Below, piece after piece: positions 11,648-24,780 of a stretch of 64,000 nucleotides of DNA (positions are counted from its first letter, which is position 1; each line of letters starts with the position of its first letter). The stretch spans positions 41,932,408 through 41,996,407 of the forward strand of contig JAJKFL010000003.1 in the NCBI GenBank assembly GCA_021186555.1, given 5' to 3'. A program made the position numbers and the translations under genes. The DNA comes from Reticulitermes speratus (lineage: Eukaryota; Arthropoda; Insecta; Blattodea; Rhinotermitidae). The notes under the pieces are model-generated. The model worked only from the letters and a program-made list of their open reading frames with translations, made no database searches and was not told the origin of the DNA.

Positions 11648-13649
11648 AAGACAAGTAACGTACTTGTTGAGCAGCAAATCTTTGAATGCTACTCACAAAA
11701 TATTTTTACTGGGATTTTCCAACAATTTCGGAGTTTTATTTTATAATTTGAGTTACAGATATCGAACATCGTTACTTAATTTCCCTAGCGTCCATAAATT
11801 TACAGTGTAATGGAAAACTTAGAGAAAAAAAGCAGGGTATGCCCAAACAACATTGACCCTTAAGTACTCTGCTACAACGTGTCTAGTCAGATAGAGACAC
11901 GTTACATTCGACCCGACGACAACAATTCTTGCTGTTTTCTACGTAATAATATTTTGAACTTGGCACATTCATTCACAGTTAATATAAAGATAATATTTTG
12001 TGTGAGTTCTAAGGCGTTCACAACCGTGTGGTTGAAATTTCAGTTCTTCTGGAATGTGGTGCCTCGTTACTGTGTAACTGGTGCCGGATATTTCGAGACA
12101 ACGTAGTGGTCTCGCCTTCAAGGTTTGCTCATACCTGCATATTTATTGACAATGGTAATAATACAGCAATTGTAGAAGTTTATGGAAATGGAGAAAGAAA
12201 AACGTTTAAGCTGAAGCCGGATTGGCCATAAATTCGAAGTCGATGAAATCGGATACCAAAGGATCCAAATCGAGACCCTTGTTTATTGTACCAGATCATG
12301 GGGACAATATTTCGACTTAGTCTTCCAATGTTTTCACAAGCAGGCCGTATTGTGGTCCAGTTAATACCGGGACACTTTACAACTGCGTTCTAAATTATTG
12401 TAAATCAGCACAATAGGATTGACACCCCTTGTTTCATCCGGTGGAAAAGACTGACTCTGCCTCACTCTGTTTCCATGGTGATAAACCCACGCACGGCCGA
12501 CTTCGGGTATTACTTCGACAGGTAAACTCAAATTACGTATATTTGATGCCTAACCCGAGGGCTGTACATTGACATGCGCGATACGTTTGATCAGACAATT
12601 CAAGGACAGGCTATAATTTGTGTCATGCAAAATACTGTCTACAGACGCCATATTTGAATGTGTGTTAAAATACCTCAGGTTTGATCTAAATAAAATTGCT
12701 TTCATTTTACGAATTATATTGCTGATGAGCGTTAAAAGAGAAATGAAATCTGCAAAGAAGTACCTTAATCTCTGTTACTAAATTCAAGGCGGTTACGTAT
12801 AAGTCTGCACGCAATGTATTTTATCTTGAGTGTTAGTAAATTTTTCGACAAAATTTCTAAAGATAGCGTGGGTTTATCTGAAATAGTTTAGTCACAGCAT
12901 GTTGGCAATTCCCGATAAAATACAGATATTTATTTCGCCACCAATCCAAACATGCCAGGTATTAGGGCCTAATATGTCACTGACTTACAACTTTCTTAAC
13001 AGTACCCTAAACAAATATTTGGACATGTACAGAAATAATTCTAAAGTTATTCCTGTCTTTACTGATTTCGACTGAACATACAGTAATGACAGAGGCGAAC
13101 TTGAGACACGCAGCAGGACGGTGCTTATCAGACTACGGAAAAGAATTATATTTTCAGAAAAACTCCACAAGGGAGCAATTGAAAAGACATTACCCTGGTA
13201 TGACCAAATTATTTACATAAGGTTTTACTGATACAGGACATTACACGTCCAACAGGGTCTCTTGACTATCGACATGCCGGAAGATGAAGACTTTGGCGCC
13301 CTTTAGCATCGACATCCTCGTGCCATTTATCGAAAGGTATCTCGTGCTAAGGTGGAGGCAGGGTCGATTTCCACACGTACCAGGCTTGAAGGTGCTGAGA
13401 ATGTTATTTTTCAAAACTAAGATGGATTCTATTAGAAAGAATGTGTCCGATATTTGAGGGATGTTTGCCTATGAGTTATATAGAAAAACTTCTAAAACGC
13501 AAAAGAAACGATGGTCGTTTTGTCAATGAGTAGAAAGACGTCAATTAATTTTAGGCGATTCCAATACAATATTTACTGAAGTGCGGAATGAAGACAATAT
13601 ATTTTTCATAAGTTTAATATTTTATACATCCCACATTTTCAAAGTATGG
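11648..13649. other. Unassigned sequence
   Basis: No recognisable coding or repeat feature. Short open frames only. Confidence 0.5.
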
Positions 13650-13830
13650 AAGCCAGTTTAGTGTAGTCGGTATAGTAATTAGGGAAGGGCTTTCCTGTCC
13701 TGTCGGGGTTCGAATCCCAGTAGGGGCAACAAACTTTTCTCCAAAATGTCCACAGCATCTCTGGGGCCCATGCAGCCTCTATTCAATGGGTAACAGGATC
13801 CCTTCCAGCAAGAAAAGCGGCAAGGTCTTG
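13650..13830 (+). mobile_element. SINE family B copy
   Basis: A tRNA-like head (GTCGGTATAGTAATTAG, then B-box-like GGGGTTCGAATCCCAG) is followed by a body with TCTGGGGCCCA, CAGCCTC and ATGGGTAACAGGATCC. The same body block recurs at 19838-19930 and, on minus, at 13993-14275 and 53365-53580. Ends were not fixed by a duplication. Confidence 0.7.
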
Positions 13831-13992
13831 AAATTAACCATTCAACTTTATCTAGTATTCAGGTTAAGAATGAATGGACCTATAACTCTGCTTCCCCTAT
13901 ATGTCTCCGTGGAGTGGACAGGGAAACCACTTTTTTTAAGCACAAAACTTGTTTAAAAGACGTATTATATAGAAATAAACAGAGTTCTATAT

Positions 13993-14275
13993 CTGTAACA
14001 GTGACGGTCACCACATGACATGCCTATGCAGACACAGAAGGGAGGTAGAGGCATAGCCCAAAGCAATTCTCAATCCGGCGCTAGAAGGAGAGTGGTCAGC
14101 ACCACGCTCCAGCCGCGTTATCCCCGGGAAATACCCGGTACCGATTGTATAGACGGCTGGGTGGGCCTTGGGGCCCGTCTGGACGGCAAGAAACCTCTCG
14201 TTCTCACCGGCATTCGATCCCCGTACAGTCAAGTCTGTAGCGAGTCGCTATACCGAATAAGCTATCCCGGTGGCC
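13993..14275 (-). mobile_element. SINE family B copy, minus strand
   Basis: Read on minus from 14275: CGGCCACCGGGATAGCTT, a B-box-like GGGGATCGAATGCC, then GGGCCCCAAGGCCCACCC and CGGTACCGGGTATTTCCC. A 9-bp direct repeat GTTCTATAT flanks it (13984-13992 and 14276-14284), consistent with a TSD though short. The two RNA polymerase III box-like motifs sit in the expected order. Confidence 0.72.
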
Positions 14276-14588
14276 GTTCTATATATATTGTGTGTAACGA
14301 AGTTAAAAATTGTATTAAAATATGACCTAGCGAGAGGATAACAAACACGCACAAAATACTGCCATTCTATTTGTCGCTTTATAGTCGCATGCGAGAAGGG
14401 AAGACACTGAGCTATTTCTAGGGCGAGGCCTTCTGCTTGCTCCAAACGTTATGAAAAGCAGCACAGTGTAGGGCGGGCATGAGAGGAACAAAGAGATGAA
14501 CAAAATACGAAGACTGGAACAAGTCATTTATTGGACTAAATCCTTGACCAGAAAAGGGAGAAGTGGAAGAATTTTAGACACAAAAACT

Positions 14589-14730
14589 GCCATTAATATG
14601 AAGAATATGTGAGAGGCGAGCCAGTCACTAACAGGAAGAATATAGAAGAGCGAGCTAGTCACTAACAGGAAGAATATGTGAAGAGGCAAGCCAGTCATTA
14701 ATATGAAGAACTTATGAAAATGCAAGCCCA
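14589..14730 (+). repeat. Short tandem repeat, about 36 bp, 4 imperfect copies
   Basis: AGTCACTAACAGGAAGAA or AGTCATTAATATGAAGAA recurs at 14623, 14657 and 14693 with a first copy near 14589. Spacings are 34 to 36 bp. Each copy carries a GARGMGAGCYAGTC-like segment. Unrelated in sequence to the 36-bp array at 42091. Confidence 0.8.
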
Positions 14731-15924
14731 CTTGTTTAATATAAATACCCATCTGCCTTGCTTTAACATGATCACCTCTTTCAATCTCAGTTTCTATGTG
14801 GTATAATCAGAACACTCGACTCTTCTTCCTGTATTCATGAAACTTTACACAAGGTTACTTCCAATTACTAAGTTTACATAGCATCGAATTACAAGACGGC
14901 TGTAAATAATGAATTGTAAATGATAAGGAATTGAGCGATCGTGGTATGATTTCAGGTACTAACCGGAAATTCGGAAATTAGCCCGGATGGGCCTAGGAAA
15001 AGATGGAGATATCTCTGTCAGAATATCCAGTATCTAGATAGACAATGAAAGCAGGACCTCCCGAATACAAGGCGAATTTTGCTACAGAGTTGTAAAATTT
15101 GAAAACTTATGTATGTATGTATGTCTGAGTTTGTTACGAAACAGAGTGAAATCAAATTTCAGTTGGAAAAATGTAAGAGACACAGACAATTTGAGAGATC
15201 AGGTAGTAGAGGGTATTACAATACTAAACTCTTACATTAAGTAAATAGTATGAAAACATGCCGCAAAATATACAGTAACACACTGCAAAGGTTTTTGTTA
15301 TTGACTGCACCTCTTCCTCCCTTATTAATTGGTATATCACAACGTGACACAACACAAAGCAAAACAAATTATCCAATCAGCAATTTCGTGAAATCTATTA
15401 CGTTTGTTTTAAATACCGCTATTTAGCATTTTTAAATGTTTTCATTTTAAACTGTATAATCATTAACACTGCCTTCTAAATTAAGATCACTATAGGCTAT
15501 TCGCTTGAAACAGAGCTACAGAAGGTCTTTCTGCTAAAAGAACTATTTTAGATGTCGCTTCCAATGGTTTTAGAAAGTCATAAAACGCGTCTGCAAGGAA
15601 ATCCACATGAACATATATTGCAAGGAATATGCGTGAGGATGTGCGTATATTATTGACATTCTGACTGTACGTCTGAGCTTGTTACGTAATTTGTAACTTT
15701 GTACGACATGTAGCAGTTTATACGCTACGGATGGGGATTTCGAGTTAAACTGCTCCTTCTTCCTTCATGGTTGATTGATTGACTGATTGATGGATTGACA
15801 GGTTGATTGATTGATTGATTGAATGATTTACTGTATGAGTGAGTGAGTGAGTAATGGAGTAAAAATTCATCACCATGGTTACATATTTCCCATGATTAAA
15901 ATATTTAAATGGTTACGATATAGC
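14731..15924. other. Unassigned sequence with tetranucleotide tracts
   Basis: Contains (ATGT)n at about 15110-15125 and a TTGATTGA/(GAGT)n tract at about 15769-15855. No coding feature recognised. Confidence 0.6.
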
Positions 15925-15939
15925 TATATTTTATGTCGC

Positions 15940-16191
15940 CGATCCCGGTGGCGGTGCGGTCTAAGGCGTGGGTCTACGGCCGCTCGCTTACTGGGATTGT
16001 GGGTTCGAATCCCGCCGAGGACATGGATGTCTCTTGTGAGTATTGTGTGTTGTCAGGTAGAGGTCTCTGCGACGAGCTGGTCCCTCGTCCAGAGGAGTCC
16101 TACCGACTGTGGTGTGTCTAAAAATGTGATCGTGAAGCTTCGAGCAATGAGGCGGCCTAGGCCCCCAAGGGGCTGTCGAGCCATTGAAAAA
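15940..16191 (+). mobile_element. SINE family A, full-length copy with 15-bp TSD
   Basis: A perfect 15-bp direct repeat TATATTTTATGTCGC at 15925-15939 and 16192-16206 brackets the insertion exactly. Inside are a tRNA-like head (GGTGGCGGTGCGGTCTAAGG as A-box region, GGGTTCGAATCCC as B box), the family-A body (TGTGTGTTGTCAGGTAGAGG, CGTCCAGAGGAGTCC) and an A-rich end after GTCGAGCCATT. SINEs of this kind are transcribed by RNA polymerase III and moved by a partner LINE. Open frames here are incidental. Confidence 0.93.
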
Positions 16192-16206
16192 TATATTTTA
16201 TGTCGC

Positions 16207-19149
16207 TCCACAAGACAAATTTCCATGAAGTCATAGCAAAGCCGTTAGCGCGTAAATATGGCAGCTTAAAAGAAAATAATAATTGGTAAAAAATTATTGG
16301 AATAATCCATCGATCGTCATGAGACAACGTTTGGTGACAGAAGCTGTGAAATAGTGCGTTAGTATTGTGTCATCGCGTATTATCATGAACAGTGGGGAAA
16401 AACAAACCCTATTCCACACTGGACGCTCTTATTTAACCATTGGAGCGTCACATAAGGGGAAGTGCTAAAACGTATAAAGTGGAAGTGTCTTGACTATTCC
16501 CTCAGAAAGAAGTTCTACCGACCCCAAATAATACAGCGTGTACGTTACTAAGACACTATGGCGCAGTACAGATTACACCTGATACGGGTTCAGAAGGCGT
16601 CATAAATTTGTTGTATTCAAGACGGTTACTGTTTCAAAACGCAACATGTTCCTTAGTTATAATCACAAGCTTTAGTTCATACTGTGTCCATCACGTATAG
16701 GTACTGATATTTTATTAAGATATTGGCGTGCTTACACGCCGAAAATAACAGACTGACAAATAAGGGACAATAAAGAATTTATATTCGTAGTAAAGTATAT
16801 CAAACCATCTCAGACTAACAAACATAAAGACATACAGAACTTGACTTTTAATTTATGAAAAGATGAAAGACGAACTGTCAATCACATAACTGTTTAATAT
16901 TTCAATAAACTTTACATATTCAATAAAATAACAACTGTAAACAACACCAAAGTCTTCCAACTTCTTTTCTTCACTATTTATGAGTATTAAAATTACGTTT
17001 TATCACTCAAATAACATTGTGAAGAATAATTCAGAAAACCTCGAATGAATTTTTTTGTTAATCAGATGCGGGCGGTATATATCAAGGCCTCACATCGAGC
17101 AGCACTATCGCAACAATAGCTTTGACGTCATACAGAAACGACGCTCGATTGTAACCATGGAAACCGGTGGCTGCGACATCACCGGTGTCTCACATTCTCA
17201 TAAACCAATGATATTTTGTAAGGCAGATTATGATCTAATTCAATAATAGATATGTATGTCTATTAAAATAGTGAGGTAGAAACATGTTTTTTACCTATTG
17301 CGTAAATATACATAGCCCAAATCTGCAAAGATGCTGCAAAGTACATCATCGTTTAGAGTAGAGGCAGCGAGTCGGAGTACTCATCAGGCACCAAGCCATC
17401 TGAATGACGTCACGGTACAGATTTACGCAAGTGCGCTTGTTCTTGTCGTAAACCTTCTCCATATTAGTTCCGAAACCTCCAAGGGTAACTACTGAGGAAA
17501 GATTCTTAAAAGTCCATAAAAATGATATTATATTTTTTCATCCCAACTACTACTAATAATAAAAGTACCTCTTAAAACTTTATAAGCTACCATTACAACT
17601 TTCTTGTAAGATTTTAGGGGAAAAATTTTCAAGAAAGAGATTTGTGGTCAGATCAGAGAAAGGGCTATAAAAGATATACTTTTTACAGTGGCCGAGATTT
17701 CTCGAAACCTTTCCTTCTGGAAGTGATGATAAAGGAAGCAAGTAGACGTTTAACTATGGAGATACTGAATTATTAAATTTTTATGAAATGAATGCGGGTA
17801 TGTCTACTTTCAAATTCTGAGGGAGTCATTAAATGACAAAGTACGTACCGCACACTAAATAACTGCCAAACTGAAACAGGCAACAGCGATTATACAAAGT
17901 GCATATGCCTATAGGAAACTAACACGCACATGGCGACAGTAATTTATTTACGTCAGAAATAAAATTATAACTTCGCTGATATATATGTTTACCAAATTTG
18001 GGAAAGAAGTTTAACATATTCGAAAATTGCCACTTACATTCTTATGAAAAGGGGCACAGAAGACGAATGGATTTCCCCCTGGATAAGACGAGAGAAAATG
18101 CATTGCACAAAAAGTATAATTTACAAAATTAAGACGTAAAATATTGGGCAACAGACAGTAATGTTTAAATCGGAACTATCACGAGCAAATATCTAGTTCT
18201 TCCAGATCAACTTGAGTCTTTTACGTATGTACACCGAGTGTCTATTATTCTGTCCACAACAGCCGGCCCTTAGACACTACAGATCAGCAGTTATTACTTA
18301 CCGTCGATTTACGTAGGTTTAACATTTATTTTGTTACGCTCATTACAATACGTGTAGGTCCTTGCTATTGTTCGTTTCAGATTTTCCGACACGTAGCCTA
18401 TTTATGAACAACTAAGCGTGGGATTTTACAATATTTCTTGTGCCACGTCTTGTGTCTCCACACATGCGTCACCCTTTCTTATCTGATTACGTAAATGTTA
18501 AAACGACGAACGACAAGATGATGATGAATGGTTAGGACAGAAGAATTAAAAATCATCTAAACTGTGTAAGGCAGCGCACACTTTTTAAGAATGTGTTTAT
18601 TCTTATAATGGTTTGTTTACCTTGTTTGGTTTCCATATGTGTAAGTTTTCTGCAGGACCGAGTGCTATCGCAGTACCAATGCTAAGTTCTCGCCTCTGTG
18701 GAATTATCTGATGTGCGGGGTAATAAAAATACTTTAAGGACGAAAACTAACGTGAAATACGTTCAAAGATTCAGTTCGTAGCGCGCACTGAAGACACTGC
18801 TTCCGGGTTAGGAAAACTAACCATTAAATGCTATGTAGGGAAACAGTCGCTGTGTGTTTCTGAGAAACAAAGACAACATAACTGCAGGCCTACTCTTTGG
18901 GAAAACGTAGAAATGTTTAATGAGGTGCAGCATAAAGTAACCATTAAGCTTAAAAGGGATAACAACACAACGAAATATGGTATAAATAACTTATGAAAAA
19001 TACTGTAAAGAGAATGGTACTTATACATAACCTCTGTACAATAGCACAAGCTAGGCTAATATTTCGCAACACTTCACTCGTAAAAACTTAGAATCTTGTG
19101 AGAACTGAGATAAACAGAAATGGCGTCGGACTTTCCCTTCTTTGAATTC
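16207..19149. other. Unassigned AT-rich sequence
   Basis: Nearly 3 kb with only short open frames. No repeat or transposon remnant recognised. Confidence 0.45.
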
Positions 19150-19700
19150 TGTCACTAAGCAACATAAAGTCGCCAATGACAGCAAAGCACCGAATTTTGA
19201 GGTCATGCTTTTTATTTGAGAGGTACCGAGTTCAAATCTTGGCCCTGAATTAGGGTTATTGTGGTTTCGCTCAGCCCCTCCAAGCAAATACCGGGACAGT
19301 ACCAAGAATTAGTACACAAGCCCTTCGTTTCATATACTTTCCTACTAACAACGTAAAGCTATCCCTGTACAGGCATGGGCATGCCCTTAAGGCTCCAGGA
19401 CGTTGAGGCTTCCATACATTTTAGACAATCGGCACTTGAAGGTGGCAACGTTGTCAGCCTACGCACCAGCCGCCTTTACTCTCCAGGAGATATCCCCTGG
19501 TACTCATTACTGTTAGAGGCTGAGTCCACCCCAGAGACACAGTGCGGCTAGAAGGATTAAGTCAATGAAGAACCTCAATAGCCCCATTGTGAATCGAACC
19601 CGTTTGTAGCGCAGTGTCTCGACCAACTGCGTCACCGTGTACCCCCTTTCCTACTTATCACTTCCTGTAACCCTACACCTCGTCATTAAATAAACCATAA
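19150..19700 (+). mobile_element. SINE group E copy, split by a later SINE
   Basis: A B-box-like GAGTTCAAATCTTGG (19208) is followed by TTGTGGTTTCGCTC, CAAGCAAATACCGGGA and a CCCTTCG...TTTCCTAC tail that is interrupted at 19346 and resumes at 19656 (TTATCACTTCCTGTAACCC). The inserted segment is the family C SINE 19347-19645 with its 10-bp duplication. Group E also includes 23970-24115 by its GTGGTTTTCC-like block. Confidence 0.55.
19347..19645 (-). mobile_element. SINE family C copy with 10-bp TSD, nested
   Basis: CTTTCCTACT at 19337-19346 and 19646-19655 flanks it. On minus the element starts GGGGTACACGGTGACGCAGT, has B-box-like GGGTTCGATTC and ends in GGGATAGCTTTACG, matching the plus-strand copy at 30684-30993 through its body (GTCGCC-type, CAATCGGCAC reversed, CAGGAGA). 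Inserted inside a group E SINE, so it is the younger of the two. Confidence 0.85.
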
Positions 19701-19837
19701 ATTCGTACTTGACCTTTCAAGTTGCTCCCAAGAGTGCAGTTACGAGATTTCAGGTTTTCACACAGGTGCTGCCGAAGATTCAGATTTCTGACACTTTTAC
19801 GCCGTGTACACTCATATATAATCTCCGAGTAGCAAAA

Positions 19838-19930
19838 CAATTTTCTCCTCTCCAAAAAGTCCAAACCGACTCTGGGGCCCACCTAGTCCCCTCTTCAACG
19901 GGTACCGGGCGTAAAGCTCTCGGGGCGTGA
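19838..19930 (+). mobile_element. SINE family B, 3' fragment
   Basis: CTCCAAAAAGTCCAAA, CTCTGGGGCCCACC, CTCTTCAACGGGTACCGGGC parallels the family B body at 13740-13800. The sequence before about 19838 does not resemble a tRNA-like head. Confidence 0.6.
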
Positions 19931-21605
19931 TTTTGACCTCTCACCTATATCTATATGTCGAACAACTTCAATTTACAATGATAAGTACCGTTTAGACGGA
20001 CAGTGGTGTTTCACCTTCAGGGTCAACAAAGATTCTTCCATCGACTTCGGTACAACTGTTTACCTGTCTACACGGCGTAACATCCAAAATGATGTGCGTA
20101 TTCAGCGTTATTTACGTCTGTTAAGTAACATAGCTGTATTGCAGTGTGCTTCTGTATTCTGACCCACTGAAACTTCCCCAAACATCAAAGGCAGAATTAT
20201 TTTGTAGCATCCTGTTGCCGAAACCATTTTGGCGACTCCACCGCTAGTGTCCACCCTGTCCATTTCCTAGTGACTTTCTCTGGATCAGCTATTGTTAGCC
20301 GGGAAACCAATCAGGCAGAGTAGCTTTCATTGAATACAGTACTTTGCTAAAGAAGTATCCCCAAAGCCTTCGGCACAAAGAAACTGCTCTGGACTACAGT
20401 ATGGCCCACTTGTACCCATTGTATCAACTTCATGCCGCTGCTTCATCACAGACGGGTATGACCATTATCAACGCTGCCGTCGAATACTGGTCACGTGACT
20501 TCTAGCGACGTTGCCATAGTTACGTGTTAGTTCCTATGGTTCCACCGATATTAGTAGACCTCACGTAACATAACCTCACTTCTCTCTACCAGGATTTAAT
20601 AACGCTAATGGTAGCAATTCGTCAACATTAACATGGTAGGGGTTGTTATGATTTCACACACATGCAATTAAAGTCAGTACAAAAGTTGCAGAATTCGCAA
20701 GAAATTTGACAGTAAAACGCAGCTGTAGCATGGACAGTCCGCCTACTCATCCGTTAATTGTCATTCCATCAAACAAACCGCATCATCATCACTGTCACCT
20801 TTATCACTGTCTTACCCTTCGCACACTTGTCGAATGGAAGCAAATTTTCCACGAGCATAGCGAGGTTTATACATTCTCAGTCGGTCAAAATTTCTGAAAT
20901 CCCTGAACATTACTTTCACCAACATCTGCTAAACGTGAGATGCGCAGACTATGTTTACTGTCGTCTACAGGGTAATAAGTTGCATATCAATACGCTGTAT
21001 AATCTGCACGGTCCACTCGCTACTAAGTATTATAAAAGTGACCTACGAAGTAGGGCAGAGAATGACTGTGTACATTTTGGTGCGGGGATCTGAAGAGAAG
21101 ATTCCACTTGGAACACCCGAGGTATAGATGCAAGGATAATATTAACATACATTTTAAATGAACAGGGTTTGGTAACATGGACTAGATCCAATTGGCTGTG
21201 TATATGGTTCAATTGTCGAGCGAAAAAAAGTAAAATAAATTAGGGCTCCATAAGGGGTGGCAAATTACTAACTATCTTAGCAATTATTAGCTTCTCAAAG
21301 AGGATTCCTCATGTGGTTGATTATGCTAGATCTTTTCAATGACACGGATTCAACAGCAAAAGTTATATAGCGACAGTTGAAATGGAGAAATGGATGAGAG
21401 TTTAATACTCTGGCAATATCGACAGTAGCTTCTTGTCCGACGCTGTGACGGTATTCGCCTGAAGAAAATGAGGTAGTCCACAGAACAAACAGCGCGAAGT
21501 GCGAATCAGGTGGGCCTGCATAACAACGAACATCCCGAAGTATATTAGAGCTACACACGCATATTACTAACAAATGTCAAACATAATGCACTTGTAGTCA
21601 GTTTC
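19931..21605. other. Unassigned sequence
   Basis: Short open frames only, for example 20758-21093 on plus, with no domain recognised. Confidence 0.45.
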
Positions 21606-21688
21606 CTTACATAATAATAATAATAATTATTATTATTATTATCATATATAAGACCTACGTGTTGCGGCCCTTTCTTGGCCATCATCAG
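21606..21688 (-). repeat. (AAT)n/(ATT)n microsatellite plus hammerhead-like motif
   Basis: Trinucleotide run at about 21610-21643. On minus, 21662-21688 reads CTGATGA, T, GGCC-AAGAAA-GGCC, GCAA, CACGT: the recurrent stem-loop motif with GAAA changed to GCAA. No inverted partner arm nearby. Confidence 0.5.
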
Positions 21689-22446
21689 TGAGAAACAAAA
21701 TACAAGAGAAAAAATCAATAAAACACAATGTGTAACATTATTAGAAAATGCAACTGTTGTGTGTACAGGACATAGTAGCAGGTTACATACAGTCGAACCC
21801 GGTTGTAACGACATCGGTTTACGCGACATCACGTCTATAGCGTCAGATATGCTGTGGTACCAATTAATTCCTCAGTGTTACCCATAACATTATACATAAT
21901 CCTCGGTTATAACAACACTCGTTTATAACAACACAAAATATATAGTCCCTTTCATGACATAACTGATTTCAACTGTATATACAATATAAATACCGATGAA
22001 AACTTGCAGAATTAAAATTATAATTATCGAGAATGTGTTCAACTGGCGTAATTTATATGTAGATAGAAAGGTGCAATACAATATTAAATTTGCATTCAAA
22101 CATCAACTGCATTTTGTCACTGCAACTGTACGAATGCAGTACCGTTACGTTCAGATGAAGATGTAGCCTATATTGTGTACATAAACACATCTGTGTTAGT
22201 AATCATCTAATGCACGGAAAATATGGAAATCCTTAGCTATATTAGCAGTTCAGGCGTTAATACGGTTTTGGTCTCATGGAAAGAAGAATGCTCATAAAGA
22301 CAATTGAAACAGTCACATCAAAGAAATTGAACTGTTTACTGTTCTACATAAAACAATTCTTAAATTATTTCATATTATCGTGGCTGTCTACGCTGTGTGA
22401 ATTAATACAGTTATTTTTGGAATGAAGCTGTTGTATCACGTCATGT
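21689..22446. other. Unassigned sequence
   Basis: No feature recognised. Confidence 0.45.
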
Positions 22447-22459
22447 GTTCAATATGAAT

Positions 22460-22723
22460 TTTTTTCCCCAATCGCTCGACAGTCCCTTGGGGGCCTAAGC
22501 CGCCTCATTTTTCGAGGCTTCACGATCACACACTTTTTAGACACACCACACTCAGTAGGACTCCTCTGGACGAGGGACCAGCTCGTCGCAGAGACCTGTA
22601 CCTGACAACACACAACACTAACAAGAGACAGACATCCATGCCCGACGCGGATTCGAATCCACAATCCCAGTAAGCGAGCGGCCGTAGACCCACGCATTAG
22701 ACCGCGCGGCCACTGGGATCGGC
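22460..22723 (-). mobile_element. SINE family A copy with 13-bp TSD, minus strand
   Basis: Flanking direct repeats GTTCAATATGAAT (22447-22459) and GTTCAATGTGAAT (22724-22736) differ at one base. On minus it starts GCCGATCCCAGTGGCCGCG, keeps both A- and B-box regions (B box slightly decayed, GGATTCGAATCC) and ends A-rich (T-rich on plus, 22460-22468). Confidence 0.92.
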
Positions 22724-22736
22724 GTTCAATGTGAAT

Positions 22737-23969
22737 ACTGCTGTTAATTTTACGAAGAAGCACTGACAGCACAGACATTACTTACTTTCTCATTTGGCCC
22801 ACGTTCAGCGAAGCCTACAGACACAGGCCACCAAATTTTCAGCATGCAGCCCACTTCAGTGCAGAAACAAATAAGACACTATCCACAGCCTTCACAACAG
22901 AAGCATTTCATTATAACAACAATAAACACTTTACTGCTGTTCATACATGCACAGAGCTCCAAAATGTGGGTGGAGTTTCTGTAGAGCAGTTGATGCTGTT
23001 CTAAAAGGAACGGGTCCTATACAAAACATCGATTGTTGTTACGCCGCGGTCCGTCCCTCCCTTTGCTTTTATATCCTCAACTTTCAATTACTATGCAAAT
23101 TCTGTACTACGGTGGGGTTACTGTTGGAGAAAAGATGCTGTAGGAGATCCTACATTATATTCACTTCATCATCCAATCAAGTAGGAAGAGTGATTAGTGT
23201 TGCAATCTCCACGGATTTTCGGCTGTAATTATTGCCTTAGGATTTATGCGTCTTTATAAAAAATTACAACTTCAAAACCACACATAAAGTAGAGAGAGAT
23301 TATGATGACGGTGATAACAATGATGGTGATGGTGATAATGATGATGATGACGATGGTGGGGGCGACATTACGTGACACAATATCGTGAGAGTTATCTTTG
23401 TTCCAAAACACTCCAAATATAGTTCTTTCCCTACGGCAGACCCGCTCAACTTTGCATATGCTACGAGCAACTTCGGCAAAATTTGGCCTGCATGCGGGCA
23501 ACAGTAAATTCGATCCATCAAATGAAGAACTGAATACGTAGAAGTATAATTACGTGTACTATTTATACCCGATTACTTTTGTATACATCATAAGCAATAA
23601 AAATATATTGACAATAACATAAAAATTGATACAAATGCAATTCACAACCTAAAATAGGGCTTCACTACATTTAGCACAGGTTTACAAAATGATTTAGCAG
23701 CGTCATATGTGTCTCCATACATAAACAGCCGGGAAGTATTCAAAACTGCCTCCGAGTTGTATCTCGGCTTTCCCAGAGAAAGGGTTGAAAGACGTTTTCT
23801 CACTTCAAATGCCTCCACGGGCAACACAACATCATGTTGACGGCGAGATACTCGGACAGATTGAGCAGGCCTGCCTAATTGCACACTTACAGGCTGCGAA
23901 GAATAATAAAAGCAATAACCCCCAGAATTTTAATCCTTAGGATTTATATCGTGCTTAAGCCGTAAAATA
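22737..23969. other. Unassigned sequence with a (GAT)n tract
   Basis: GATGATGG/GATAATGATG-type tract at about 23299-23360, which opens poly-Ile and poly-Ser frames on minus. Nothing else seen. Confidence 0.5.
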
Positions 23970-24115
23970 ATTGTATTCGGAAAGTTCCCGGTTCGAGATT
24001 CGGCCATTTCACCGCTAAACTGACTGATGTGTTTCGTGGTTTTCCTCACTCTCCATATACTGCTGTAATAGTAACTTAACTAGGCCATGGCCACTTCTTT
24101 ACAAATTCTTTCCAA
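23970..24115 (+). mobile_element. Probable SINE group E fragment
   Basis: CCCGGTTCGAGATTCGG resembles a B box and is followed by CGTGGTTTTCCTCAC and GGCCATGGCCACTTC, a layout I associate with tRNA-derived SINEs of this group. Ends unclear. Confidence 0.5.
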
Positions 24116-24780
24116 TTAACATTCACATTCATTAACAATCACACTATTCTCCGATATACTGCCAGAGATGGTGATAGCATCGTGCAATATACCATACACT
24201 AATTACAACGTAAAGGGTACGTCCACATAAGGTTTCATTAAGCCTCTATTAAAACTGACTACAAAGCTTCAGTTCACACAGTAATGTAAGCCGACAGAAC
24301 GATTTCACTTTGGTAGATACGATGCTGGGCGAGTCGTAAAGTGATTCTGGAACCAGTGGAAGAATACAGACCAACTGCAATAAGCTGGTATTGCGAATCC
24401 AGCTGAACACGGAGCAAGCTGTTTGGCCTACCAGTGAATGACCCTACATATATCCCGACCAAAAACAATGGTTATCTGACAAGACGTAGATGTATTTATT
24501 CAGTGTTATGTGACTACTTTGTGCGGGCTTGTGACGGCCGTGTACATTAACTGCAGTAATTATAAAATAACAGCCATCCAGGTACACAGAAATGGGTGTA
24601 GCACCCTTATCTTATTGCGACATATTTCGATCTTGCAGGATCTCCAATAGGGAATCTACACTTCCACGGTCTTCCCGTGATAAATTATTAAAGTTTACAA
24701 GATCTCAAAGAATGCTGATTATTGTTAAAATTCAGAAAATTTTCTACTTACTCCTCATTATATTTCTACTGTTTGATGCA
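24116..24780. other. Unassigned sequence
   Basis: No feature recognised. Confidence 0.45.

Noticed and set aside
15847-16236. 129-codon plus frame with GLRRGSTAARLLGLWVRIPP-like sequence
   Set aside because: Lies in the SINE family A copy and its flanks. The same peptide-like string appears in every copy because it is the tRNA-like head read as codons.
23244-23521. Poly-Ile/poly-Ser minus frames
   Set aside because: Encoded by the (GAT)n simple repeat.
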